The notes under the pieces: model-generated | What the model was told of the DNA's origin: nothing | The model's input: only the letters and a program-made list of their open reading frames with translations | Databases searched by the model: none | Shown: positions 54,552-63,789 of the stretch, piece by piece | How positions within the stretch are numbered: position 1 is the first letter of the stretch | Layout of the letters: the number at the start of each line of letters is the position of its first letter | Made by a program: the position numbers and the translations under genes | Origin: Deltaproteobacteria bacterium | GTDB lineage: Bacteria; Desulfobacterota; Desulfobacteria; Desulfobacterales; UBA5852 | Direction of reading: 5' to 3' | Assembly (NCBI GenBank): GCA_020444045.1 | Contig: JAHLLS010000007.1 | Span: 1 to 64,000, forward strand | Length of the DNA stretch: 64,000 nt

Positions 54552-56804
54552 ATGGGATGCGCAACAGATTTGTATATCAAACAGGCAAAATCCGCCTTAC
54601 CAATGGAAATGACCGTGGATATCACGCAAACGATCCGGAACGCGCTCAAAAGACCTGGTGGCGCTTTAAACGAAAACGAAGCCAAAAAGGTATTGCGTCG
54701 CTGCGGAATTCCGGTTGTCGAAGAAACCGTGGCTTTAGATGTTGAGGGGGCCCTGGCGGCGGCGGAGACTATCGGCTACCCGGTCGTACTCAAGGGTATA
54801 GGACACCAGTTGCTGCACAAATCCGAGATGGGGCTGGTCCACGTCAACCTGCAGACGGCGGACCATCTCCGACACGCGGCAACGGACATTGCAACCCGCG
54901 GCAACGGTCGCCTCGAGGGGCTCCTGGTCCAACCCTACATCAGCGCCCGGCGGGAATTGATGGCCGGTATGGTACGGGATCCGCAATTCGGCCCCGTCAT
55001 CATGTTCGGTCTCGGCGGCGTGCTGGCCGAGGCACTTTCCGACACGGTCTGTCGACTCCTTCCCCTTTCCGGTGCGGATGCCACCGAAATGATCGCCGCC
55101 ATCCGAACGACATCCCTATTGGACGCTTTTCGCGGGGAAAGCGCTGTCGACCGTGCGGGTGTCACGGATTTGCTGCTCAAGCTATCCGAATTGGCGTCGG
55201 TCTATCCCGATATCGCTGAAATTGACCTCAACCCTTTGATGATTGGATCGGATGGATCGATCCATGTCGTGGACGCCCTGATCACCTGCCGTGCACAACG
55301 TGTCGCACAGCGTTTTGTCGAAGCGGTTGCGCCCAGCGACATTCACAACCTGTTCTACCCCCGCCGGATCGCTTTTGTGGGGGCATCCGCCCAGTTCGGC
55401 AAATGGGGCCATATGCTTTTCGCCAATACGGTCGGCGGCGGCTTTAAAGGCGATGTCTATCTCGTCAATCCACGAGGCGGCAAAATCGCCGGACGCGACG
55501 TCTACGGCCGGATTACCGAAATACCGGAAGCTATCGACCTGGTGGTGGTGACCATTCCCGCAGCCCATGTGCGCGGATTGCTGCCGGACATGAAACAAAA
55601 GGGCATCCGGAACATGCTGCTGATCACATCCGGGTTCGGTGAAACCGGCGGAGATGGCCTTGATTTAGAGCAAACCTTGGTAAAGGAGGCCCGTGAGGCC
55701 GGCGTGCTCATCTTAGGGCCCAATACCATGGGCATCTGTAACCCGCATATTCATTTTTACTGCACAGGGTCTCCGGTCCGACCCAAAGCCGGTCATACGG
55801 CGGTCGTGGCCCAATCGGGGAATATGGGAACCCAGCTTCTGGCCTTTGCCGAGCAACAGGGAATCGGCATTCGGGGATTTGCCGGATCGGGCAATGAGGC
55901 CATGCTGACGATCGAGGATTTTCTGGAAGCCTTCGAACACGACCCATTGACCCGAACCGTCATGCTCTATATCGAAAGCGTGAAACAGGGCCGCCGTTTC
56001 TTCGAAAGCGCCCAGCGGGTCAGCTGCAATAAACCGATCGTGCTGCTGAAGGGAGGCCAGAGTCTGGCCGGGAACCGCGCGGCGGCCAGCCATACTGGCG
56101 CCCTGGCTTCGGACACCGCTGTGTTCAACGCCATGTGCCATCAGGCCGGCATTGTCAAAGTGGATCGCCCCATGGAACTCCTCGACCTGTCCGCGGCCTT
56201 TTCTTCCCTGCCCTTACCCGCCGGCAACCGGGCCGCCATCATGACATTGGGCGGTGGCTGGGGGGTCGTTACGGCCGATCTATGCGCCCAGAATGGTATC
56301 GACGTGCCGCCGCTGGATGATGCCATTGTCCAACGCATCGATACGAAGCTGCCCCCCTACTGGAGCCGTACGAATCCGGTGGACCTGGTCGGAGAAAATG
56401 ATCTGGATCTTCCGCTGGCGGTGATGGAAGAGCTGCTGCGCTGGGAGGGGTGCGACGCCGTGATCAATCTCGGGATCCTCGGTCGACGGATTTTCGTTAA
56501 ACGGCTGACCGAGGCAACCGCCGTGGCCGATCCGGATCTTGATCCCGAATTCCTGGAATTAGCACGAAACACCTTGCAATCGTTTGAAAAAAAATATGTG
56601 CAACGCATCGCTATGCTATGCGCTAAATACGGTAAACCGGTTTTCGGGGTAAGCCTTCTGCGCGAAGACGGCGATCGAACCGTCTACACGGTTGACGGAT
56701 GCGATTTTAACGGGGTATTTTTTGAAACACCGGAACGTGCCGTGCAGGCCTTCGCTAAAATGGTTGAGTACCGCCGATTTCTCGATCGGTTACCCTCCTC
56801 ATGA
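54552..56804 (+). CDS. ADP-forming acyl-CoA synthetase (ACD), single-chain, ATP-grasp domain first
   Basis: 750 aa. It makes acetate or another acid plus ATP from acyl-CoA, ADP and phosphate. Order: ATP-grasp half (ALNENEAKKVLRRCGIPVVEE, GYPVVLKGIGHQLLHKSEMG, LLVQPYI) and then the CoA-binding/ligase half (FVGASAQFGKWGHMLFAN, TGSPVRPKAGHTAVVAQSGNMG, ASHTGALASD with the phosphohistidine). This beta-alpha order is swapped relative to the common one-chain enzymes with the CoA-binding part first. The start may be ATG 54552, 54603 or 54609; none has a strong Shine-Dalgarno. The stop overlaps the next small gene by four bases. Confidence 0.87.
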   Translation: MGCATDLYIKQAKSALPMEMTVDITQTIRNALKRPGGALNENEAKKVLRRCGIPVVEETVALDVEGALAAAETIGYPVVLKGIGHQLLHKSEMGLVHVNLQTADHLRHAATDIATRGNGRLEGLLVQPYISARRELMAGMVRDPQFGPVIMFGLGGVLAEALSDTVCRLLPLSGADATEMIAAIRTTSLLDAFRGESAVDRAGVTDLLLKLSELASVYPDIAEIDLNPLMIGSDGSIHVVDALITCRAQRVAQRFVEAVAPSDIHNLFYPRRIAFVGASAQFGKWGHMLFANTVGGGFKGDVYLVNPRGGKIAGRDVYGRITEIPEAIDLVVVTIPAAHVRGLLPDMKQKGIRNMLLITSGFGETGGDGLDLEQTLVKEAREAGVLILGPNTMGICNPHIHFYCTGSPVRPKAGHTAVVAQSGNMGTQLLAFAEQQGIGIRGFAGSGNEAMLTIEDFLEAFEHDPLTRTVMLYIESVKQGRRFFESAQRVSCNKPIVLLKGGQSLAGNRAAASHTGALASDTAVFNAMCHQAGIVKVDRPMELLDLSAAFSSLPLPAGNRAAIMTLGGGWGVVTADLCAQNGIDVPPLDDAIVQRIDTKLPPYWSRTNPVDLVGENDLDLPLAVMEELLRWEGCDAVINLGILGRRIFVKRLTEATAVADPDLDPEFLELARNTLQSFEKKYVQRIAMLCAKYGKPVFGVSLLREDGDRTVYTVDGCDFNGVFFETPERAVQAFAKMVEYRRFLDRLPSS

Positions 56805-57019
56805 AAAATGACGACCCCAACATGAGATACCCCAAAATCCCTTTACGTAAATACACGTATACCTGCCAATTCGATTTCGATGTCGGCTATCTGGTCAAAA
56901 GTCCCTGCCGCTGTTGCGAAAAACAGGACGATCTGCCGCAATGTGCCCACGCCTGTCATATCCTCGATCGTGTACGTGGCATTTTGGTGGACACGATTTC
57001 ATGCGCCCGGCGACGGTGA
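56801..57019 (+). CDS. Small Cys-rich protein, unknown function
   Basis: 72 aa. ATG 56801 overlaps the ACD stop (ATGA). It contains PCRCCEKQDDLPQC with nearby Cys in AHACHILD and TISCARRR, about seven cysteines in all, an arrangement suitable for zinc or an iron-sulfur cluster. The short N-terminal region YTYTCQFDFDVGYLVKSP is strand-like. Translational coupling suggests a link to the ACD enzyme. The family is not recognised. The gene is real by overlap and pattern, but only at moderate confidence. Confidence 0.6.
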   Translation: MKNDDPNMRYPKIPLRKYTYTCQFDFDVGYLVKSPCRCCEKQDDLPQCAHACHILDRVRGILVDTISCARRR

Positions 57020-57047
57020 TCGTCGTCGGCGTGCAGTAAAGCCGGGG

Positions 57048-58061
57048 CTATCCGGGAAACCGGTGGATATTGGCACCCCAGGTGACGCCAGAGCCCAATC
57101 CGAGAAAAAGCACCGTGCTGCCCTTTCCGATCAGGCCCATCTCCAGGGCTTCGTCCAGGGCCAGCGGAATGGTAGCCGCCGTCGTATTGCCGTAGCGCTG
57201 GATGTTGTGAAAGACTTTTTCTTCCGGGAGCTTCATCATCTGCTGATAGAACTGGTTGATGCGCATGTTGGCCTGATGGGGAATATAAAGATCGATATCG
57301 TCGGTTGTCAGCCCGGCCTTATCCAGAGCCTCTTTCGTCACTTCCGGCAGGCGGCGCAACGCCTCTTTGAAAATCGCCTTGCCATCCATGTACGGGAAGT
57401 GGCGCCGTTCTTCCATCATTTTAGCCGTCAAACGCGGCCATTCTCTTGATGCAGGAGCCTCTGTCTTGAGGCTTTCCGCCATCGATCCCTTGGCGTGCAG
57501 GATCGACGCCAGGACGCCCACCTCCTGGTCGCTGTCCACGGCTTCAAGGCAGACTGCCGCCGCCCCGTCGCCGAAAATAACACTCACGTCGCGCCCTTCA
57601 GTCGAAAGATCGAGACCCGTGCTGTGGACCTCGGCACCCACGAGAAGAATTTTGGTTGCCATACCGCTGCGGATGTAGGCATCGGCCGTGGCCAATCCGT
57701 ATATGAACCCGGTACACTGCTGCCGGATATCCAAGGCCGGGGTGGCACTTAGCCCGAGTTTGTGTTGCAGCAGACAGCCGGAGCCCGGAAAAAAAATGTC
57801 CGGGCTCAACGTTGCAAAAATAATCAGGTCGATATCCTCGGGGGACCATCCTGCCCGATTCAAGGCGATCTGACTGGCTTCCAACCCCAGATCGCTAGGT
57901 CCAACAGGCGCTTCCTCATCGATCCAATGCCGTTGTTCAATGCCGGTGCGCTGTCGAATCCATTCATCGGTAGTCTCCATCCACCGACTAAGGTCATCAT
58001 TGGTTACAATACGCGGGGGCACATAGCGTCCGGTTCCCGTAATAACGGCTTTTATTGCCAT
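57048..58061 (-). CDS. fabH: 3-oxoacyl-[acyl-carrier-protein] synthase III
   Basis: 337 aa. It condenses acetyl-CoA with malonyl-ACP to start fatty acid synthesis. The catalytic triad is visible: Cys116 in QQCTGFIYGL, His262 in IPHQANMRINQ and Asn292 in RYGNTTAATIP. Other thiolase-fold parts are VIFGDGAAAV and FLGLGSGVTWGANI. It begins two bases after the recD stop and so is the last gene of the recB-recD-fabH unit, an unusual partner set. Confidence 0.93.
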   Translation of the reverse strand: MAIKAVITGTGRYVPPRIVTNDDLSRWMETTDEWIRQRTGIEQRHWIDEEAPVGPSDLGLEASQIALNRAGWSPEDIDLIIFATLSPDIFFPGSGCLLQHKLGLSATPALDIRQQCTGFIYGLATADAYIRSGMATKILLVGAEVHSTGLDLSTEGRDVSVIFGDGAAAVCLEAVDSDQEVGVLASILHAKGSMAESLKTEAPASREWPRLTAKMMEERRHFPYMDGKAIFKEALRRLPEVTKEALDKAGLTTDDIDLYIPHQANMRINQFYQQMMKLPEEKVFHNIQRYGNTTAATIPLALDEALEMGLIGKGSTVLFLGLGSGVTWGANIHRFPG

Positions 58062-58063
58062 GA

Positions 58064-59995
58064 TTAAGACTCCTGCTCAAAGGTTGACGATTTGCAGTTT
58101 CTGTCACACCGCACGGGGTCAGACCCTTTTATTAGGCTCTCACCCCAGAGGGCTTCGGAAAGCCCGGAGGTTCTCTGGATCGTTCGGGACAAGGCCTGAT
58201 CGATCGTGCTCTCCTGTGCCATCAGGATCAACTGGTGGCGTGCCCGTGAACATCCGGTGTAGACCAATTCGCGGTTCAATACGGGTGTGTCATGGTCCGG
58301 CAATATCAGGAGTGCGCGATCGAATTCCGACCCCTGGCTTTTATGGACAGTCATGACGAACGCGGTCTGATGTTCGGGCAGACGCTGCGGACTCATGGCC
58401 CGTAATTCGCCACTTTCCCTTCTGAACCAGACGCTGAGACGACCATCTGAATTCGGCCAAGTCAGGCCGATATCGCCGTTGAACAACCCGATGCGATAGC
58501 TGTTGCGTGTAATCATGACCGGGCGTCCTTTGAACCAGGGGCGGGTTCGGTTGATCAGCCGCTCCTTTTGCAACAGATCCGTTGCGGTTTGATTCAATTG
58601 ATCCACCCCAAAGGGACCTTTGACCAGCGCCCCCAAGATCATGAAGCGGCTGAAGTGCGACAGGGCCTCTTCTGCATCGCGGCTGGTAAGACACGATTTA
58701 TAGCCTTTGAGAACATGCGCTGCAAGTAATTTTTGAAATTCAGACCGACTGTGCCATTGCTCCCAACGAATGGTTGCCTTCGGATTTTTTCGGAAAAGCT
58801 GTTTGATCCGACCGCTGTCACCAAGGTTGATGGCCCGGGTCAGGGCGCCGATGCCTTCCCGCTGGTCAAACCGGTAATTTTTCTGCAACACGACGGTGCA
58901 GTCCGCCAGTGGCAGCGCCGCAAGCTCATGTTGATCCGCGGAAGGCAGGGACATCCCTGTCAGACCGAAAATCGAATCCCGCATCGCGGTCGAGTAGCTT
59001 TTTTCCCGGGCATCCCGGCAGAGATCGCCGAATACAGCACCGGCCTCCACCGAGGCCAGCTGGTCTTTGTCCCCCAGAATAACCAAGCGAGCGTCTTTCG
59101 GAACGGCTTGCACAAGACGGTCCATCAGGACAAGATCGACCATCGACGCTTCGTCCACGACGACGACATCGGTCGCCAATGGATTTTGGGCATTGAAAAC
59201 AAACCCCCTTCCACCGGGCCGTGTCCTTAGCAAACGGTGGATGGTGCTTGGTTCCAACTTCGCCAGCGCTGCCGCGACCGATGGCGGGCAATCCATGGAC
59301 AGACTGGCATCGGATAACGACGCACCCAACCGGGCAGCGGCCTTGCCGGTTGGCGCGCAGAGGTGGATACGCAGAGGCGTCTCCTGTGTCCATTCGATCA
59401 AGACCCCCAAGAATTTCGCAACGGTCGTTGTCTTGCCAGTGCCGGGCGCTCCGGATATGATGCAGAGTCGCTTGAGAAGCGTGATGGCGGCGGCGATTTT
59501 CTGCCAATCCAGCGACCGGTCCGAGGGAGAATTACCAAAATAGCGATTCAGCAAAGAGCGCAGTTGTTCCATTTGATCCGGCGACAACGTCTGACCAGCG
59601 GAAGCCGCGCGCTGTCGAAGGCCTTGCGCCAATTGCTGCTCATGCCGGTAGAGCCGCTGAAGATAAACCCGGCCGTGACGGTCGCACACGAGCGGACAAT
59701 GGCTGTCAGCACCGCCGACCATGAGGGATGACCGAAGTTGGTCGATCCATGAGTCAACGTCGGGACATCGCCCTATGGCGGTGCTTTCGTTCGGCCCTTC
59801 AAGCTCATGTCCGGCCCACTGGTGAAGATCGATACAGACATGCCCTTCGCCGGCCGCCCGGCTGACAAATAGCGCGGCCAATGGTACGGCAGGGGGATCG
59901 TTGGGCGCAAGCCGTGCCAGCAGACGCGCCAGAGCGATATCGATATCTCTGAATAATTTACTGTTATAAAGGTTATTTAGTAATAAAGTATTCAT
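58064..59995 (-). CDS. recD: Exonuclease V alpha subunit (RecD)
   Basis: 643 aa. The 5'-3' helicase motor of RecBCD. Walker A SGAPGTGKTTTVAKFL; motif II VVVDEASMVDLVLMDRLV; motif III LILGDKDQLASVEAGAV; motif V/VI MTVHKSQGSEFDRALLIL and LVYTGCSRARHQLIL. The N-terminal ~150 residues form the RecD-specific part. Starts 13 bases after recB (stop at 60009), so co-transcribed. ATG 59995. Confidence 0.92.
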   Translation of the reverse strand: MNTLLLNNLYNSKLFRDIDIALARLLARLAPNDPPAVPLAALFVSRAAGEGHVCIDLHQWAGHELEGPNESTAIGRCPDVDSWIDQLRSSLMVGGADSHCPLVCDRHGRVYLQRLYRHEQQLAQGLRQRAASAGQTLSPDQMEQLRSLLNRYFGNSPSDRSLDWQKIAAAITLLKRLCIISGAPGTGKTTTVAKFLGVLIEWTQETPLRIHLCAPTGKAAARLGASLSDASLSMDCPPSVAAALAKLEPSTIHRLLRTRPGGRGFVFNAQNPLATDVVVVDEASMVDLVLMDRLVQAVPKDARLVILGDKDQLASVEAGAVFGDLCRDAREKSYSTAMRDSIFGLTGMSLPSADQHELAALPLADCTVVLQKNYRFDQREGIGALTRAINLGDSGRIKQLFRKNPKATIRWEQWHSRSEFQKLLAAHVLKGYKSCLTSRDAEEALSHFSRFMILGALVKGPFGVDQLNQTATDLLQKERLINRTRPWFKGRPVMITRNSYRIGLFNGDIGLTWPNSDGRLSVWFRRESGELRAMSPQRLPEHQTAFVMTVHKSQGSEFDRALLILPDHDTPVLNRELVYTGCSRARHQLILMAQESTIDQALSRTIQRTSGLSEALWGESLIKGSDPVRCDRNCKSSTFEQES

Positions 59996-60008
59996 TTATT
60001 GCTTCATG

Positions 60009-63000
60009 TTAAAATGCGTGATCCGGGTCCTTGATGATGGTCGACGGAATGCCCAAGGCGCGACGCAAATCCCGGATCAGTTCGGGCGCCGGCCGATCAA
60101 AGAAAACACCGGTGGTCGATCCTGCAAAGGACCGCATGCCGCGAATGAACAGGTAGTAAATGCCGCCAAAATCCCTTTGGTAGGAGTAGTCGGGGCAACT
60201 GGATCGCAGGTATTGATCCAGTGCCAGGGTATAGAGATGATATTGCAAAAAATAGAAATCGGTTTGCATGACTTCCGCCAGGCGGGACAGACGATAGTCT
60301 TCAAATACCCCCCCCAGCAGATTCGATTTCCAGTCGACGATGAAATAGCGATGGTCGTGGCGCAAAACAAGGTCGATGTACCCTTTGAGATAACCGCCCG
60401 AAAGCGTGAAATCCAGCTGGTTCATTAAAACGGGGAGCCTGTCCTGGAAAACCGGCAGCCGGCACGCTGTAAAGGCCTGCCCGAGTGACGCGGCATCGAC
60501 CGCACCCAGCGGCAGGTGGAAGGCCAGTTCAGTCAACCGATGCTTGGGAGCAACCTGATGGAGGGCATAGCTTGCGCCGTCGTGCCGCTGAAGTGGTGTA
60601 TGAATTACCCGTTGAAGCGTCGTCATGATCGGTTCTCGCCAGTGACGATCAAACCCGTAATGCCGCATTCGCTCATCGACCAGGTGCAGCCATTGTTCAT
60701 CGGTTGACGCTGTGGTGAAATCGATTTTTTCCAGTAATTCGTGAAAAAAAAGTCCGGCCCGTGCACTGGCTTCAAAACGTCCGATGTCACCGATGGATCG
60801 TGACGGGTCGCCTGTCTCGGTGACACGAACCCGGTCATGGCCCATTTCTTCGCGATCCAGGCGCTCCTCCGGGATTTCCGTATCGTCGTGACGATGGTGA
60901 ACCAGGGATGAAAAACTGGCGATTTTCCATGGGGGCTTTGCGGGCCGACGGAAAATTCGGGGATTTTCCACAGAAGTGGGCGGTTTCTTTTTACCGGAAG
61001 GTTGATCTGGTGTTTGGGGCAGATCAACGACAGTAATCGTGCCGTCTGATCGGTGGGCCAAGTCCAGAATGTCCTGTCGATGAAAGGCGCTGTCCTGCTT
61101 CAGAAAAGCGCTGGCCATGGCCTGCAGCTGAGGCCACAATGCCCCATTAGTGCAACTGTCGTGACCGGCGCGCATCAGGTAGGCCATTGCCGATTTCTCC
61201 GCCGACGGCAGTTTTCCCCAGGTCAAATAGCAGCGGATCTTGGCCCGCGTGACAGCGACATACAGGAGACGAAGCGCTTCCGCCATCTGCTCTTCGGCCA
61301 TCCGGGCCATGTGGCGTTCGATTTCAATGGATCCCAGATCCAACATACGACGGCCGTCCTGATCGGCATCATGGAACAGCGCTGGTGGACGAAACGACGA
61401 AAGTCCCTCCCAGACGAAGGGACAAAAAACGATGGGGAATTCGAGTCCCTTGCTTTTGTGAATCGTCAGGATGGTGACGGCGTCATCATCACTTTCCAGG
61501 CGGGTTTGATGGGCGTCGGCGGTGTCGTAGGGCTCCAGGCGCTGCATGTTCAGCCACTGGATGAGTTCGCCCATTCCCAAACCGCGCTCGACCGATACCT
61601 GGTGCATCAATTCGGCCAGATGCAGAACATTGGTGACATAGCGTTCCCCGTCGGGACGTTTGAGCAAGCGCACCGCTATTTGTTCGTTGACCATGAGGTG
61701 TCGGAACATGCGGATAAACCCGTTTTCGATCCACAGCGCACGATAGTGGAAAAATCGATCGAGCATATTTTCCCACCAACGCGGCGTTTGGATGTTGAAA
61801 TCCAGCGCATCGCCCTTCTGCCCGAAAAAAGGGGTCGTCAGGGCGGTGCGGACGGCTGTTTCCGCCGCCGGGTCCGCCACGGCATCCAAAACCCGTCGCA
61901 GGTCAAGCGCTTCCGGCCGATGAAATACGCTGCCCGCGTTGTACACCACGGCCGGGATGTTCGCGGCGGCAAAACAGCGTTTGATCTCCTGGGCTTGTCG
62001 GTTGGTGCGCACCAGAATCGCCATATCCCTGAAAGCGACGCCCCTCTTTTCCGGTGTCGACATCCCGACCAGCCGTGCCACCTCATGGGCAACGGCGAAA
62101 CCAATGTGCTTGGATGCCGTCTTTTTGGTAACTTTTCCGCGCCCCTTTTCTTTGGCGGGGTTGTCCAGAAACCAAATGGTCAGCGGTGACAATCCATCCG
62201 TAATCGACGGGACCGACGAACCGGCGAGAGCAGCCGTCGCCGGCCGAAAAGCGATATCCGGCCATACAAAAGGATACTTGCACTGGCCGAACAACACATT
62301 CACGGCGTGCACCATGTCCGGCGTCGAACGCCAGTTTTGTGTCAAGGTATACCGGGTCCCGACGCTTTGGGCGGCTTCCAGATAGGTGACGATATCGGCA
62401 CCGCGAAAACTGTAGATGGACTGTTTGGGATCCCCGATCAAAAACATCCGGTGCTCGCCGGTCATAAAAAGCGTTTTGAAGATCGCGTACTGCACCGGAT
62501 CCGTGTCCTGGAATTCATCGATCAGAACAGCACGATAACGCGACCGCAGCATGCTGGATAGCTGACCGTTATGATCCTCCCGCAGGGCATTACGGACCAG
62601 CACCAAAAGGTCGTCGAAGAACAACACTTGCTTGTCCTGTTTGTAACGCGCCAATTCTTCATCGATGACGTTAAAGAACCGAACCTGCCACGCGATCACC
62701 CACTGCTGGATGGCTGTTTCCAGCCGTTGGGCTTCCTCCCGCAGACGGTCGCAGCCCACAAAAAAAGGATGCTGCGGCGCCTGGGTTCCCTTTTTGATCG
62801 AGGCATCCAATTTGGTTTGACTCAGATAGGTCAATGCGTCCGGCAGTGGCAGGCCGCTGGTCGATGAAAGGCTCCATCGATCCATCTGGTGGCGCCACAT
62901 GTCAATTTTTTCATCACGCTTGCTGCGTAAATCATCCCGGCTGGCCGGACGGTCCGAGCTGCCGTAGATATTGGCTTTCAGGTTCGGTGTTGCCAACATC

Positions 63001-63689
63001 GGCAGAACGGTGTCCCAGCATTGACGCCACTGCCGGCGTGTTTCGGCACAGCGTTCGAGAAAAACCGTGTTGGAAACTGACGTCAAAGGAGGGGGATCCG
63101 GCAGAATTTTGAGATCCGGGATAGCATAACTGCTGTAGAGTTGGGCCAGATCATCCGGTTTTTTTATGGTTTTAAAGACCGTGTCGATAAGTTCCGGCGA
63201 AGCGTCGTACCAGGTCCTGCGCCAGAAATCATCGGCCAGCCCCTGTATGATCGACCGGGCATCCGTCACCAATTCGGCATCAAACCCGTTGCCGGTTTCA
63301 AATGCCATTTCGTTGAGGACGCGATGGCAAAAGCCGTGGATGGTAAAAACCGGCATGCGGTCGAAATTGGCCAGGGCGTCCTCGATACGTGCCAGGGCGA
63401 TCTCCCGGGGGCCTCCCTGGTCAAGGAGAGCGCTCAAGACCGCATCACCGGATGATCGCCCCTGAAGGATGTGGCGGGCGTCCTGAAGACGACGGCGCAC
63501 ACGATCACGCAGTTCAGCCGTGGCGGCCGTCGTAAATGTCACGACCAGAATCTGTTCGGGAAGAAAGGCCTCTTCAAGGATGAGCCGCAATACTAGGGTG
63601 GTTATGGTATGGGTTTTCCCGGTACCGGCACCGGCTTCGATGAGACAGGTGCCGTTAATCGGGCTTTGAATGGCGTCGAATGGTTGCAT
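60009..63689 (-). CDS. recB: Exonuclease V beta subunit (RecB)
   Basis: 1226 aa. The 3'-5' helicase and nuclease of RecBCD in double-strand-break repair. Walker A EAGAGTGKTHTITTL at the N-terminus; motif II ALLIDEFQDTDPVQY-like (LIDEFQDTDPVQYAIF); motif III FLIGDPKQSIYSFRGAD; UvrD motifs V/VI ILTIHKSKGLEFPIVF and LLYVAVTRAKIRCYL. The C-terminal nuclease has the Asp and DWK of the RecB family (LRHDHRYFIVDWKSN). The long middle shows the 1B and 2B insertions. Full length. Starts at ATG 63689; recC is not adjacent within the window. Confidence 0.94.
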   Translation of the reverse strand: MQPFDAIQSPINGTCLIEAGAGTGKTHTITTLVLRLILEEAFLPEQILVVTFTTAATAELRDRVRRRLQDARHILQGRSSGDAVLSALLDQGGPREIALARIEDALANFDRMPVFTIHGFCHRVLNEMAFETGNGFDAELVTDARSIIQGLADDFWRRTWYDASPELIDTVFKTIKKPDDLAQLYSSYAIPDLKILPDPPPLTSVSNTVFLERCAETRRQWRQCWDTVLPMLATPNLKANIYGSSDRPASRDDLRSKRDEKIDMWRHQMDRWSLSSTSGLPLPDALTYLSQTKLDASIKKGTQAPQHPFFVGCDRLREEAQRLETAIQQWVIAWQVRFFNVIDEELARYKQDKQVLFFDDLLVLVRNALREDHNGQLSSMLRSRYRAVLIDEFQDTDPVQYAIFKTLFMTGEHRMFLIGDPKQSIYSFRGADIVTYLEAAQSVGTRYTLTQNWRSTPDMVHAVNVLFGQCKYPFVWPDIAFRPATAALAGSSVPSITDGLSPLTIWFLDNPAKEKGRGKVTKKTASKHIGFAVAHEVARLVGMSTPEKRGVAFRDMAILVRTNRQAQEIKRCFAAANIPAVVYNAGSVFHRPEALDLRRVLDAVADPAAETAVRTALTTPFFGQKGDALDFNIQTPRWWENMLDRFFHYRALWIENGFIRMFRHLMVNEQIAVRLLKRPDGERYVTNVLHLAELMHQVSVERGLGMGELIQWLNMQRLEPYDTADAHQTRLESDDDAVTILTIHKSKGLEFPIVFCPFVWEGLSSFRPPALFHDADQDGRRMLDLGSIEIERHMARMAEEQMAEALRLLYVAVTRAKIRCYLTWGKLPSAEKSAMAYLMRAGHDSCTNGALWPQLQAMASAFLKQDSAFHRQDILDLAHRSDGTITVVDLPQTPDQPSGKKKPPTSVENPRIFRRPAKPPWKIASFSSLVHHRHDDTEIPEERLDREEMGHDRVRVTETGDPSRSIGDIGRFEASARAGLFFHELLEKIDFTTASTDEQWLHLVDERMRHYGFDRHWREPIMTTLQRVIHTPLQRHDGASYALHQVAPKHRLTELAFHLPLGAVDAASLGQAFTACRLPVFQDRLPVLMNQLDFTLSGGYLKGYIDLVLRHDHRYFIVDWKSNLLGGVFEDYRLSRLAEVMQTDFYFLQYHLYTLALDQYLRSSCPDYSYQRDFGGIYYLFIRGMRSFAGSTTGVFFDRPAPELIRDLRRALGIPSTIIKDPDHAF

Positions 63690-63789
63690 CAGGGGAAACG
63701 AGCCTCAGGAAGCCTGAAAAAAATATTTGTGCGACGGCGTCGACCATTCGGTTCTTTCCCGGCGGTCGTGCGGAACAAACTGCCGGTCC

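Noticed and set aside
61053-62189. 378-aa plus-strand frame inside recB
   Set aside because: Antisense shadow of the clear recB helicase and nuclease motifs; composition biased as expected for a shadow.
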